DNA of 64,000 bases from Smittia aterrima (Eukaryota > Arthropoda > Insecta > Diptera > Chironomidae). The notes beneath the pieces were generated by a model that did no database searches, was not told the DNA's origin, and was given only the letters and a program-made list of their open reading frames with translations. Location of the stretch: NCBI GenBank assembly GCA_033063855.1, contig CP093829.1, forward strand, positions 2,180,243 to 2,244,242. The letters run 5' to 3'. A program made the position numbers and the translations under genes. The number at the start of each line of letters is the position of its first letter. Position 1 is the first letter of the stretch. Below are positions 10,081 through 20,914 of the stretch, in pieces.

Positions 10081-10119
10081 GTCATTGACCTCAAAGCAAT
10101 GGTCATTGACCTCAAAGCC
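10081..10119. repeat. Tandem 21-bp repeat with nuclear-receptor IR1-like half-sites
   Basis: GTCATTGACCTCAAAGC occurs at 10081 and again at 10102, in the gap between two converging genes. The second copy reads TGGTCATTGACCT, close to the ecdysone-receptor consensus AGGTCA-N-TGACCT. Regulatory function is unproven. Confidence 0.4.
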
Positions 10120-10183
10120 AAGATCTCATTAAAATTTGTTTAAGCAAGAATTCGATTAGGAAGAATAAAAATAATTGAGATGA

Positions 10184-10898
10184 TTAGTACATTTCTGCCC
10201 TCGTTGTTTCTTGATATTTCTGCAAATGTGTCAAGCCAACAGAGAGTGTTGAAGTTGTGGACGATGACAGAGCTTTAAGCATTAACATATCGGGGTCATT
10301 GTGATTCAAAGCTCCACCGTGTAAGCTCTCAATCATCTGACCGAGTTTAGAATTGCACATTTCAGTATCTTGAAGTTGTTTCCGACAAGCTATGAGGCAG
10401 TCGAATGCAGCTAAATGCTCTCTTGGAGGCAGTGGAGATCTTTCCTGTGTTGAGAGATTTTCGACGACAGCTCGCAGTCCATCGACCCACTAATTCAATT
10501 AAATATTGATTTTCCACAAAAAGAATAAATTCATTAGTATCTCACCTCTTGCCGTGACCTAGCATCGTTTGCTTTCAGCTTAATTGTTTCACCAGCTGCT
10601 GGATTTATAGTGAAAGTTCTGGAGTCTTCATCCGATGGATTGATCAAAGCTCCCATTAAGTGTACTTGACCTCTCGGATTGCCAGAAGCATGCTCTTCCG
10701 GATTCTCTGATAAGTAGTAACACAAGATGCCATTCTCAGCATCCACTCGACAAAATCTTAATTGGAATCCTGAGAAAATCAAATTGAGACTCAAGTTTTT
10801 CTTGGAAATTTCATCGAACCTTTCACAACGTTGGTGTATTTGTACAGGATCCCTGACAATTCTGGACGATTCGTAAGAACTTTCTTTAGATTGTCCAT
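10184..10898 (-). CDS. PH-domain protein resembling the N-terminal half of ORP10/ORP11
   Basis: Three exons: 10820-10898, 10546-10769, 10184-10489; 202 residues. The N terminus (SGILYKYTNVVKG, FQLRFCRVDAENGILCYYLS) begins a pleckstrin-homology domain. GALINPSDEDSRTFTINPA followed by RSRQEWVDGLRAVVE matches the ORP10/11 PH domain, and the downstream helix (PDMLMLKALSSSTTSTL) also matches ORP11. It then ends with a stop, so the sterol/PS-binding ORD domain with the EQVSHHPP signature, normally a further 400 residues, is absent. Downstream space is taken by the opposite-strand LRR-BTB gene. It could be a free-standing PH adaptor or a duplicated fragment. Expected site of action: Golgi/endosomal phosphoinositides. 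Confidence 0.8.
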
Positions 10899-11105
10899 CT
10901 TTGGTTTATTGCGTTTGAATTTTCTACAGAGGCTAAAAATGATTAAAAATGAAGGATCCCCACTTTTGTTGACAAATGAAAATATTTTTTTTTGTTGAAA
11001 CTTGTGAGTTGGTCGTTTGTGTCCGGACTGTCGCTTTGAATTTATTGAGCAACCGAAAAAAGCTTTGCTGTAATTTAAAACTTTGAAATGAAAATGAATC
11101 AATTT

Positions 11106-11220
11106 AAAAGAGTTTATGATAAAGATCAAAATTGCAACGATCATCAAATGTTTTACGATTAGTCATTAAACTTTTAAAGCTTCAAACTGTTGAAAGCTAA
11201 ATCATTTCCATTTGAAAATG
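11106..11220 (+). promoter_or_regulatory. Conserved upstream block, paralogue A
   Basis: About 115 bp ending at the start codon. It begins AAAAGAGTTTATGATAAA (contains a GATA site), continues with ACGATCAT..ATG and TTAGTC.TTAAA, and ends with a T-rich stretch. The same order of motifs precedes all five genes of this array, so it is likely the shared core promoter. Confidence 0.55.
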
Positions 11221-11853
11221 ATGAAAGTTCTTGTTGTGGGTCTCTTATTTTTCTCTCCTTTGATTTATTCGGCAGTAAGTAAATCTAAATCGTTTTCAAA
11301 ATTTAAATAAACTTTGAGTTTCTTTTTAAAGCGGTTTACGCGAGACTACATACCAATCAAATGGGAGCCCTGTCCTGGAGAAAATTATTCAATCATTTCT
11401 GATATCCGAATGCCCAAATCCAACTTGAACAACATAATAACGTTATCGGGATGGCTTTTTGTAACAAAAGCGATCACTGGAAGTCTCACAATAGTTTTGC
11501 AGAGTCACAAATGCAACTTGGATATTACCGAATGTGAAAATGAAAGAGCGAAAAATATTCCTGAAGTCTGCAAAAAGTTGAAAGATAAAAATCCACTTTA
11601 TGCCATTCCGATGTCTTATGTCAAGCCGACATTAGAATGTCCAGTGAAGCCTGGAAACTACACACTTGATACGATGAAGCTGGATCTCACCATGATCTCT
11701 ATGCTGCCAATCGACGGATACGTTTATGCCACCAGCGTCAAACTCGTGTCGACATCAAATAGAGGCAAACTAAAAACAATTGAAATGTGTTGGAATGTGG
11801 AAGTAAAAATTGTTAAAGTCAGGCAACGATCGGAAAGGAAAAATCATGAATAA
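11221..11853 (+). CDS. Secreted six-cysteine protein, tandem paralogue A
   Basis: Two exons, 11221-11274 and 11332-11853, giving 191 residues. Exon 1 encodes an 18-residue signal peptide ending Tyr-Ser-Ala, and the phase-0 intron falls just after it. The mature part has six conserved cysteines (in EPCPG, HKCNLD, TECEN, VCKKL, LECPVKPGNYT, EMCWN). The LECPVKPGNYT..D......LPIDGY pattern resembles insect DUF1091/CheA-CheB proteins, which are related to the MD-2 lipid-recognition fold. A role as an extracellular carrier or chemosensory-associated protein is therefore inferred, not shown. First of five head-to-tail copies. The upstream Met-Met pair makes the start ambiguous by one codon. Confidence 0.85.
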
Positions 11854-11947
11854 ATCAGATGAAAGTTGAATTGGCAATCACCAAATGAATTGGTGTTTCC
11901 GTCAGAGTTTTCATCAGCCTGAAAAGTTTCAAATGCTAACTTGCATT

Positions 11948-12078
11948 TAAAAGAGTTTATGATAAAAATCAAAATAATTTTTTTTCGATTAGTCGTTAAA
12001 ATTAAAATCCAATTTTCGCTTAAACTTTTAGAGCTTTCAAATTGTTTGTTGAAATAAATCATTTGCATTCTAAACGTG
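11948..12078 (+). promoter_or_regulatory. Conserved upstream block, paralogue B
   Basis: Second copy of the GATA-containing block, very close to that of copy C. Confidence 0.5.
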
Positions 12079-12706
12079 ATGAAAGTTCTTGTTGTGAGTC
12101 TCTTGTTTTGCTCCCGTTTGATTGATTCGTCAGTAAGTTATTTCCTTTTCTAATTTTAAATAAACATTGAGTTTCTGTTTAAAGCGGTTTACGCGAGACT
12201 ACATACCGACCAAATGGGAGCCCTGTCCTGGAGGAAATTATTCAATCATTTCTGATATCAAAATGCCCAAATCCAACTTGAATCACATAATCACGGTGTC
12301 TGGATGGCTTTTTGTTACAAGAGAGATCACAGGAAGTCTTTCATTAGTTATGCAGACTCACAAATGCAACTTGGATATGACCAAATGTGAAAAAGATACA
12401 GTTAAAAATATTCCTGACATCTGCAAAAGGTTCAAAGACAAAAACCCACTTTTCTCCATTCCAATGTCTCACATCAAGCCGAATCTTGAATGTCCAGTGA
12501 AACCTGGGAACTACACACTCGACGCGATGAGAGTAGATCTTTCCATAATCGCAATGATGCCAATCGATGGATACATTTTTATCACCAGCTTAAAATTTGT
12601 GTCTACATCGAAAGGAGGCAAAGTGAAAACGATTGAAATGTGTTGGGATGTGGAATTGAAAATTGTTAAAGTCAGGCAACAATCGGAAAGAAGAAAATTT
12701 GAATAA
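12079..12706 (+). CDS. Secreted six-cysteine protein, tandem paralogue B
   Basis: Exons 12079-12132 and 12185-12706, 191 residues, same length as A. The signal peptide is MKVLVVSLLFCSRLIDSS. All six cysteines are kept. Differences from A include an Asp-rich to Lys/Arg-rich change around the third and fourth cysteines (KCEKDTVKNIPDICKRFKD). MIAMMPIDGYIF replaces the equivalent hydrophobic segment. No frame damage, so it is probably functional. Confidence 0.85.
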
Positions 12707-12840
12707 ATATTAGAATTGCAATGTGAATTCTTCGATGAAAGTTGAACTGACAATCACAAATCGCAACCTCCATTAAATGTAGTTTTCGTCAGAATTTCAG
12801 CCATGAATTTATCTGAAAAGTTTCAAATGATAACTTGCAT

Positions 12841-12978
12841 TTAAAAGAGTTTATGATAAAAATCAAAAATATTTTTTTCTTCGGTTAGTCGTTAAAATTA
12901 AAATCCAATTTCCGCTTCAACTTTTAAAGCTTTCAAATTGTTTATTTTAAAATATGAATCATTTGCATTCTAAACGTG
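12841..12978 (+). promoter_or_regulatory. Conserved upstream block, paralogue C
   Basis: Third copy. The segment TTAGTCGTTAAAATTAAAAT is shared with B, D and E. Confidence 0.5.
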
Positions 12979-13605
12979 ATGAAAGTTCTTGTCGTGATTC
13001 TCTTGTTTTGCTCCCGTTTGATCCATTCTGCAGTGAGTAAATCCTTTTCTAATTTTAAATAAACATTGAGTTTCTTTTCAAAGCGTTTTGAGCGAAACTA
13101 CATGCCACTCAAATGGGAGCAGTGTCCTGGAGGAAACTATTCAATCATTTCTGAAATGAAAATGCCCAAATCCAACTTGAATCATATATTGACATTATCT
13201 GGATGGTTTTTTGTAACAAGAGCGATCACTGGAAGTCTCTCAATAGTTATGCAGACTCACAAATGCAACTTGGATATGACCAAATGTGAAAAAGATGTAG
13301 TTAAAAATATTCCTGACGTCTGCAAAAGGTTCAAAGATAAAAATCCACTTTACTCCATTCCAATGTCTCGTGTCAAGCCGACTTTTGAATGTCCAGTGAA
13401 ACCGGCAAACTACACAGTTGACACGATGAAGATGGACTACTCGATTCTCTCGATGTTGCCAATCGATGGATACATTTTTATCACCAGCATCAAACTCGTG
13501 TCTACGTCGAAAGGAGGAAAATTAAAAACGATTGAAATGTGTTGGAATGTGGAGATGAAAATTGTTAAAGTCAGGCAACAATCGGAGAGGAAAAAAGTTG
13601 AATAA
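12979..13605 (+). CDS. Secreted six-cysteine protein, tandem paralogue C
   Basis: Exons 12979-13032 and 13084-13605, 191 residues. The mature N terminus has changed most (RFERNYMPLKWEQC in place of RFTRDYIP.KWEPC). PVKPANYTVD replaces the PGNYT motif, losing a glycine kept in all the other copies. Six cysteines remain and both splice sites are intact. Confidence 0.85.
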
Positions 13606-13721
13606 ATATGAGATAAAAAAAGAATTGACAATCACAAATCACAACCTCCATTAAATGTAGTTTCCGGCTAAATTTTCATCAGCCATGAATTCATCTGAAG
13701 AGTTTCAAATGCTAACTTGCA

Positions 13722-13875
13722 TTTAAAAGAGTTTATGATAGAATCAAAATTGTTACGATCATTAAATTTTTTCGGTTAGTCGTTAAAATTAAAACCAAAT
13801 TTTCGTTTAAACTTTTAGAGCTTTCAAATTGATTGTTTAAAAAAATAAATCATTACATTCTAAACGTGATGCGTG
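13722..13875 (+). promoter_or_regulatory. Conserved upstream block, paralogue D
   Basis: Fourth copy. Its 3' end carries a 7-bp tandem duplication (GTGATGC GTGATGA) that adds an extra ATG at 13869, seven bases before the true start and out of frame with it. Confidence 0.5.
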
Positions 13876-14491
13876 ATGAATGTTCTTGTCGTGAGTCTCT
13901 TGTTTTGTTCCCATTTAATTCATTCGTCAGTAAGTTAATCTTAGTCTGATTAGCTAAACATTGATTTTCATTTTAAAGAGGTTTACGCGAGACTACATGC
14001 CACTCAAATGGGAGCGCTGTCCCGGAGAAAACTTTTCAATCTTTTCTGAAATGAGGATGCCCAAAAACAACTTGAATCATCAAATGACGTTGTCTGGAGA
14101 GCTTGTTGTAAGAAGAGAAATCACTGGAAGTCTTTTAATGGCTATCGAGAGTCACAAATGCAGTTTGGATATGACAAAATGTGAAAGTAATGCAGTTAGA
14201 AATATTCCTGACGTCTGCAAAAAGCTCAAGGATAAAAATCCACTTTACTCCATTCCAATGTCTCACGTCAAGCCGACATTAGAATGTCCAGTGAAACCTG
14301 GAAATTACACAATTGATACGATGAAGATGGACCTCTCGATTCTCTCGATGATGCCAATCGATGGATACATTTTTATCAGCAGCTTCAAACTTGTGTCTAC
14401 ATCAAAAGGGGGAAAAGTAAAAACGATTGAAATGTGTTGGAATGTGGAAATGAAAATTGTTAAAGTCAGACAACGAAAAGAGAAAACTTGA
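13876..14491 (+). CDS. Secreted six-cysteine protein, tandem paralogue D
   Basis: Exons 13876-13929 and 13979-14491, 188 residues; the C terminus is three residues shorter (ends RQRKEKT). The chosen start gives the family signal peptide MNVLVVSLLFCSHLIHSS. The extra ATG at 13869 would read a different frame and may lower translation. At the intron end the family's CGG codon is AGG, which makes a second AG two bases beyond the normal acceptor. The third and fourth cysteine region is intact. Probably expressed, but with two small handicaps the sister genes lack. Confidence 0.8.
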
Positions 14492-14592
14492 ATAAATATG
14501 AGAAGTGCAATGAGAATTTTTCAATGAGAATTGAAACAAAGCTCAACCTTCGTTAAATGATTTTTTGGAAGTTATCCAAATATGAGTTTGCT

Positions 14593-14734
14593 TTTTAAAA
14601 AGCTTATGATAAAAATCAAAATGTTTACGATCATTAAATGTTTTTCCGTTAGTCGTTAAAATTAAAATGTAACTTCCGCTTAAGCTTTTTAAAGATTGTT
14701 CGTTGAAGTCTAAATCATTTCCATTTCAAAAGTT
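14593..14734 (+). promoter_or_regulatory. Conserved upstream block, paralogue E
   Basis: Fifth and most diverged copy of the block; the GATA motif reads AGCTTATGATAAAAATC. Confidence 0.45.
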
Positions 14735-15374
14735 ATGAAAGTTCTTGTCGTGATTCTCTTATTTTTCTCTCGTTTGATCCATTCGTCAGTAAGTTAATTC
14801 CTTTTCTCATTCTAACTGAACTATTTTCTATTATGAATTTCTATTATTAAAGCGGTTTATGCGAGACTACAGGCCAATAAAATGGGAGCCCTGTCCTGGA
14901 GGAAATTATTCAGTCATTGCCGACATGAGAGCGCCCAGATCCAACTTGAATCACATAATAACATATTCTGGAATAATTGTTGTGACAAGAGAAATCACTG
15001 GAAGTCTCTCACTAGCCATGCAGAGTCACAAATGTAACTTGAATATGACCGAATGTGAAAATGATTCAGTTAGAAACATTAATGACGTCTGCAAAAAGCT
15101 TAAAGATACAAATCCACTTTACTCCATTCCAATGTCTCACGTCAAGCCGACCCTTGAATGTCCAGTGAAGCCTGGAAACTACACAATTGACACGATGAGA
15201 GTGGATCTTTCCTTACTCTCGATGATGCCAATCGATGGATACATTTGGGTCACAAACTACAAACTTGTGTCTTTATCGAAAGGAGGCAAAGTAAAGACGA
15301 TTGAAATGTGTTGGAATTCAGAAATGAAAATAGTTAAAGTCAGACAACGATCGGAAAGGAAAAATGTTGAATAA
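14735..15374 (+). CDS. Secreted six-cysteine protein, tandem paralogue E
   Basis: Exons 14735-14788 and 14853-15374, 191 residues. Last of the array. The signal peptide is MKVLVVILLFFSRLIHSS. The first third of the mature chain is the most diverged (VIADMRAPRSNLNHIITYSG), while the C-terminal half with ECPVKPGNYTID and EMCWNSEMKIVKVRQRSER is close to the other copies. All six cysteines are present. The intron is slightly longer (64 bp) than in copies B and C. Confidence 0.85.
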
Positions 15375-16883
15375 ATATGAGAACTGCAATGTGAATTCTT
15401 CGATGAGAGTTGAATTGACGATGACAATGACTATGCACATCTCAATCACGTTTTCAGCAGAAATTTCCATGAATCCAATTAAACCAGAAAACTGTTCAAT
15501 TTATCTCAAAGTGTAAAATAACAAACATTTTGCGACCTACCCTCTCCTTCGGAAATTATCTGCGAAAAAAGATTTCACCTCCGACATTATCTCACAATTA
15601 ATCTTACAAATGACAGAAAAAAACGTCAATTCGAAGTATCATAGTCGCGGAATTCCCCCGAAGCTGTTGAACAACAATAATAAATATTGTAACAGAACAA
15701 TGAATCAATTAACATCTTCGTAGCGATCGAAATTAATTGTCGGATTACTCAGCAAACGATAGAAAGAGTTCAACTTCGTTCCTCTATCAAAAATTAATTA
15801 TTCAAAGTTGATATCGTCATCAGACGCCGATAACATTCACGCATAGTAATTTGGCTAATGTTAAGGTTGAATAGCCGGCGATTTTGAGACGAAGAAGAAG
15901 AAGTAATGCGCATTAATGAATTGCCGGTCTCAGTCGTCATGAACGTTGTACCAACAGAACGAGTTTCATAAATTATTTTCTGCACGGCATTCAATTGAAA
16001 ACAACAAAATTATCTTTTAGTGATTCAAATGAACGTCAGATGAGACTGTAAAAGTAATTAATTAAGACGATATTTGCTCTCAGAGATTCCCATCAGCTCC
16101 CGCGTCAGCTTCTTTCGATTTTTCAGAAATCGCTCATCAATCTTTTCGTGTGCATATCAAGCGTGCGAAAACTATTATTTATTGCTTAGAAATTAGTTGT
16201 AATGACCCTAATGAATGTTTGTTTGTTTCCACCTTTCATGTTCATTGAGTGTTCATGTTCGAGCGAAATTTTATCTTACAGCGACCATGAAAGTTGTAAA
16301 TTCAATTGAAATGTCTCCGCTCGATCTTGTCGACCCCTAAGAGCAATAACTGAATTGACCTTGCTCAGAAATCAAAACTATTGTTAGAGAGATGAGTTCA
16401 ACAACCATAAAGCTGTTCAACCTTCAATTATACTCACAACAAACATAATTGCAGATAATTTAGTGTCGAGAGAGCATTAGAGTGCGAAGAACTTTACTAA
16501 TTTCGAGACTCTTCCCGTGTCGCTTGGTTTTCCCAAAAAAGTTTAATTTCAAGATCACAAATTTCGATCATTAAGATTGTATCACGAGACGAAAATGTTT
16601 TTGTGGACTAAAAATCTTTCGTGACTATACAGAACAGAAAAACCAAAGCAACTCCACAAGTTTTGTGTCTTTTGTGCGTTGTCTAAAGATTTGTCATCAG
16701 CCGGGATTTCTTTAAAATTCAATCGTAACTTGTTTTGATGTTGATTTTCAACGCTGCGTTTCAGAGTATAAAAAGAATCGCACGTTTGAGTTCTCAAGTT
16801 AGTTCGCTATTGTAAACAAGGGAGTAAACTCAACAGTGATAGATATCAAAGCGAAAGTAGGAAGCGTCAATAAAACAAATAAA
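15375..16883. other. Intergenic and 5' region of peptide gene 1
   Basis: About 1.4 kb with no supported gene. Short open frames here lack codon signal, a promoter or family similarity. A TATA box lies at the right end. Confidence 0.6.
16767..16774 (+). promoter_or_regulatory. TATA box of peptide gene 1
   Basis: TATAAAAA, with an initiator-like TTAGTTCG about 32 bp downstream at 16799. Confidence 0.65.
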
Positions 16884-17635
16884 ATGGCAAAACTCGCACA
16901 AATTTTTGTGTTCGCACTTTGCGTTTATGTGATCAGTGCAATTCCAATTGAGAACCAAGCAGCGGAAGAGCCTCAAGTTGATTTGTTATCCCTCGAAAGT
17001 GCTTCACTTCAAGATGCAGTTGCTTCAGCTGTGAATGAAGATTTAACAAGAGACAAGAGACAACACCATCATCACCATCACGGACATGGTAATTTGAAAA
17101 TTAAATTGTTTGAGCAGAGTGACTTCCTTATTTACTCATCATGACAAATCAACGAGAGTAAAAGTTTGTGGTCAAGGCTAAATCGATTTCTATTCTCGAA
17201 GAGTTCTTTGCCCTGATGAGATTCTTGAAATATTTGTTAAGCAACCTGTTCTGCTTTCTTTAAAACGTCAAGACGAAAAATATTGAGCCTAAATATTTTA
17301 TTGAATCATTTTTTTTGTAGGCGGCTATGGAGGATACGGAGGTTACGGAGGCGGTTATGGCGGCTATGGGGGCGGCTATGGCGGTTATGGGGGCGGCTAT
17401 GGAGGATATGGAGGAGGAGGTTATGGCGGTTATGGCGGTTATGGAGGACATGGCGGGTAAATATTTTTTTGTTGACGTAAAACCAAAAGATTACAAGAAT
17501 TTGCATAACGACGATTTTATCTGATCAAAAATCAAACTGGTTCACTGTGATCTCAAAACTAAGAAGATTCTTTATTAATAAACTCCTCTGATTTATTCCA
17601 GACATCATCATCATCACGGACATGGACACTGGTAA
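16884..17635 (+). CDS. Secreted Gly/Tyr/His-rich prepropeptide 1
   Basis: Exons 16884-17088, 17321-17456 and 17602-17635, 124 residues. A signal peptide (to about Ala19, VYVISA) is followed by an acidic propeptide that ends in the dibasic site TRDKR. The mature part starts QHHHHHHGHG, runs through a GGYGG repeat tract of about 45 residues in exon 2, and ends HHHHHGHGHW in exon 3. An N-terminal Gln after KR could cyclise to pyroglutamate. The make-up recalls Gly-rich insect antimicrobial peptides and His-rich metal-binding peptides, but no exact family is recognised. First of a group of five with the same plan. The start is the first ATG after the transcription start that yields a signal peptide. 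Confidence 0.85.
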
Positions 17636-17941
17636 ACAACTTACATCCTCATGATTGCTCATCACGACTAGACCGAATATCAAACCATCCAAATGTTCAT
17701 CTCAACATGCCCATGCCAATTTTAATAATTTATGATCAAACAAAATTTGTTGACAAATAAAATAAGTTTTTTGAAAATATTTCTTTTAATCTTCTCAGAA
17801 AAATATGCAACAAGTGATTCAACGAAATTTAATCTACAAAACTCTCCAATCCTTAGTCTGAGTGTTCTCTGATAATGAGATGATTTCAGTTTTGTTTGGT
17901 TGCTTGTTGAGAGAACATCAAGAAAATTATTTTACTTTGCA
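17636..17941. other. Short intergenic gap
   Basis: 3' untranslated region of peptide gene 1 (AATAAAATAA near 17757) and the upstream flank of spermidine synthase. Nothing else is seen. Confidence 0.6.
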
Positions 17942-18986
17942 ATGAACACTTTAGTTAAAGGTTGGTTTAGCGAAATTTCGGAAGAGTTGTGGCCTGGCCA
18001 GTGCTTTTCGTTGAAAGTAAAAGAAGTTCTTCATGAAGAGAAATCAGAATTTCAAGAAATTAAAATTTTCGACACGTGAGTTGTAAAAGAACTTTTCGAG
18101 AATCTGATCTTTGACCTCTCCAAATCTTTTTTTTTTCGTCATTTAAAGTGAAACATATGGTCGAGTTCTTATCTTAGATGGAGTGATTCAATGTACAGAA
18201 CGAGATGAGTTCGGTTATCAAGAATTAATTTCTCAGATTCCACTCTGCAGTCATCCGAATCCAGAGAAAGTTTTGATTGTTGGAGGCGGCGATGGAGGCG
18301 TTGCAAGAGAAGTAAAATATTAAAGAGACTGAAAAATGTTTATTTTAATAAAAATATTTCAGGTCTTGAAGCATCCGTTGGTCAAAGAAGTTCATCAAGT
18401 TGAGATCGATGGAAGAGTCGTTGAAGTTTCAAAGAAATATTTGCCATTCATGGCTTGTGGATTTGATTCTCCGAAAGTTCATCTCACGATTGGCGATGGC
18501 TTCGAGTTCATGAAGAATCATCGAGAAGAGTTCGATGTCATCATCACTGACTCAAGCGATCCAATTGGCCCAGCAGCTTCGTTATTCGAAGAATCTTATT
18601 TCGAACTCATGAAGAAAGCTTTGAGACCTGGAGGAATTATTTGCTCTCAAGGCAGCAGCTTTTGGATTGATTTGAAACACGTGAAGGAAACTTACGATGC
18701 TTGTCGACGACAGTTCGTTAATGTTAGCTACGCAACTGCGATGGTTCCATCTTATCCGTGTGGTAAGATAGTTAGAAGCAAATTTGAAACAATTAATTTA
18801 ATTCTTTTCACAGGATCAATTGGATTCGTCATTGGCTGCTTGGATGTTAATCGTAAATTAAGTGAACCTGTTCATCGTTACACGACTGAAGAAATCGATA
18901 GACTTGGCTTCCGCTACTACACATCAGATGTTCACAAAGGCGCCTTCGCTTTACCACGTTTCGCTGAAAAAACTTTCAACTTGTAA
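17942..18986 (+). CDS. SpdS: Spermidine synthase
   Basis: Transfers the aminopropyl group of decarboxylated S-adenosylmethionine to putrescine to make spermidine in the cytosol. Exons 17942-18075, 18149-18311, 18363-18762 and 18814-18986 give 289 residues (human 302). Diagnostic motifs are the nucleotide-binding loop VGGGDGGVARE, EIDGRVVEVSKKYLP, and the catalytic TDSSDPIGPA. The last intron (51 bp) has no stop in the reading frame and a length divisible by three, so an unspliced transcript would add 17 residues inside the domain. Start: MNTLVKGWFSEISEELWPGQ, a family-typical N terminus. Confidence 0.96.
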
Positions 18987-19157
18987 TCTCATTGAAACAA
19001 TAAAAGAAAATTTTCCCACTCAACGTTTTATTCATTTTCAAAAAAAATTATTCATTGAACAAATCGATTCCGGAACATGCGCAATGCAACTGAATTTCAC
19101 TTCTGGAGCTGGAAGAGAAAAATTTCAATCTCAAAAGTAAATTAAAATCTCGCAATA

Positions 19158-20516
19158 ATGACGGAAGTGGCGAATCCAATAAATAGTTCAGGTGATAAGG
19201 TTGCCAGCTTGATGAAGGAAGCTGAGAACTTGAAGCAAAAGTTGGAGGAAGAGCGACAGAAGCTAAACGACGTTACTTGTAAGTAAGAAAAGTTTTCGAG
19301 AAGAAAAATTATGAAAATAAAAATATTTTCAGTATCGAGCATCGCAGATCGATTGGAAGTTATAAACTACTTGAATATTAAGCCAAGACGAATCTTAAAA
19401 GGTCACCAAGCTAAAGTTTTGTGTTCGGACTGGTCGCCAGATAAGCGTCACATCGTGAGCAGCTCTCAAGATGGAAAATTGATTATCTGGGATGCTTTCT
19501 CCACCAACAAAGTGAGATGAACAACTTTAAAAACAAAAACAAAAATATTTAAAAAATCAATTATTTTAGGAACACGCATTAACGATGCCTGCAACTTGGG
19601 TAATGAGCTGTGCTTACTCAACGTCCGGCAATGCAGTCGCTTGCGGGTAAATTTAAAAACAGTTTGTTTACTTGAACGCTCGTGAGAACTTTTTCACTTT
19701 TCAGCGGCCTCGACAACAAAGTCACGGTTTATCCAATTACGACCGAGGAAGATATTTCATCACGAAAGAAAACAGTTGGAACTCACACTTCATACATGAG
19801 CTGCTGTTTATTCCCAAATTCTGATCAACAAATCTTAACTGGAAGTGGTGACTCAACTTGTGCTCTTTGGGATGTTGAGTCTGGTCAGTTACTTCAAAGT
19901 TTCCACGGCCACTCAGGCGATGTTATGGCAATCGATTTAGCTCCAAACGAGACTGGAAATACATTTGTTTCAGGCGTGAGTACAAGCAGATGTCAGAAGA
20001 GTTGTAAACTAATAACTTATCTTCTTAGAGCTGCGACAAAATGGCTTTTATTTGGGACATGAGAACAAGCCACGTAGTGCAATCTTTTGAAGGTCACCAA
20101 TCTGACATAAACAGCGTTAAATTTCACCCAAGCGGTGATGCAATCTCCACGGGTTCGGATGATTCCACGTGCCGTTTATTCGATTTACGCGCAGACAAAG
20201 AAGTTGCAGTCTATAGCAAGGAAAGCATCATCTTTGGAGTGAACTCTGTGGACTTCTCAGTCTCGGGGCGATTGCTCTTCGCTGGATACAATGACTACAC
20301 AGTCAATGTTTGGGATACGTTGAGAAGTCAAAGAGTCGGTTTATTGTACGGTCACGAGAACAAAGTATCGTGCTTACAAGTTTCCCCTGACGGAACTGCT
20401 CTTTGCACTGGTAGCTGGGATTTTACGTTGAGAGTAAGAATGAACTTTAATTTTCTGAAGTTCTAAGAACTCTCATAATATGATATTTTTTATTTCGCTT
20501 TCAGATCTGGGCTTAA
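19158..20516 (+). CDS. Gbeta5: G protein subunit beta-5
   Basis: G-beta5 forms obligate dimers with R7-family RGS proteins through their G-gamma-like domain and shortens G-alpha signalling in neurons. Six exons: 19158-19278, 19333-19511, 19570-19646, 19705-19975, 20029-20433 and 20505-20516, giving 354 residues. The N-terminal coiled coil (ASLMKEAENLKQKLEEERQK) is the beta5 type, followed by seven WD repeats with regular GH..WD spacing and the end DFTLRIWA. The last exon encodes only Ile-Trp-Ala. A copy of this 3' end lies 1.8 kb downstream as a fragment. Confidence 0.96.
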
Positions 20517-20914
20517 ATTACTCAAAGCGCGTCAGCGGTAATTGCGGCGACAATTTACTTCGCACATCTCTCAAGCAAAATCCAAGTTAGGTTCATCAGA
20601 CGACGTTCTAAAACGAAATTAAAAAAAATGTTTGTGTTAGGAATTTAATCGAGTCTAATGGATGTTCGTAAGAAACAATAAAGTTGAAAAATTATTCAAA
20701 GAGTTCACGACTTTTTATTCTTCATTCTCTTCATATCCGCCGTGGTCAAAAATTTGTTATTGATTTTGTTAAAGATCTCTGTGATATAAAATGAAGATTC
20801 CCACAGGTTTTTGTTTATTTCGATAAAATTAGGGAACCAGCTCACAACTTTTAGTCAGAAGAACGAAGTCTTTGCAAAAGGAAGTTGTTTCAAAGTTATT
20901 TTAACGCAGTAAAA
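20517..20914. other. G-beta5 3' end and peptide gene 2 promoter
   Basis: AATAAAG near 20680 ends G-beta5. GATATAAAAT at 20783 or CGATAAAATT near 20820 may be the TATA-type element of the next gene, ahead of TTTTAGTCAG at about 20850. Confidence 0.5.

Noticed and set aside
15794..15994. 66-codon minus-strand frame
   Set aside because: No signal, no codon bias, no neighbouring exons that would extend it.
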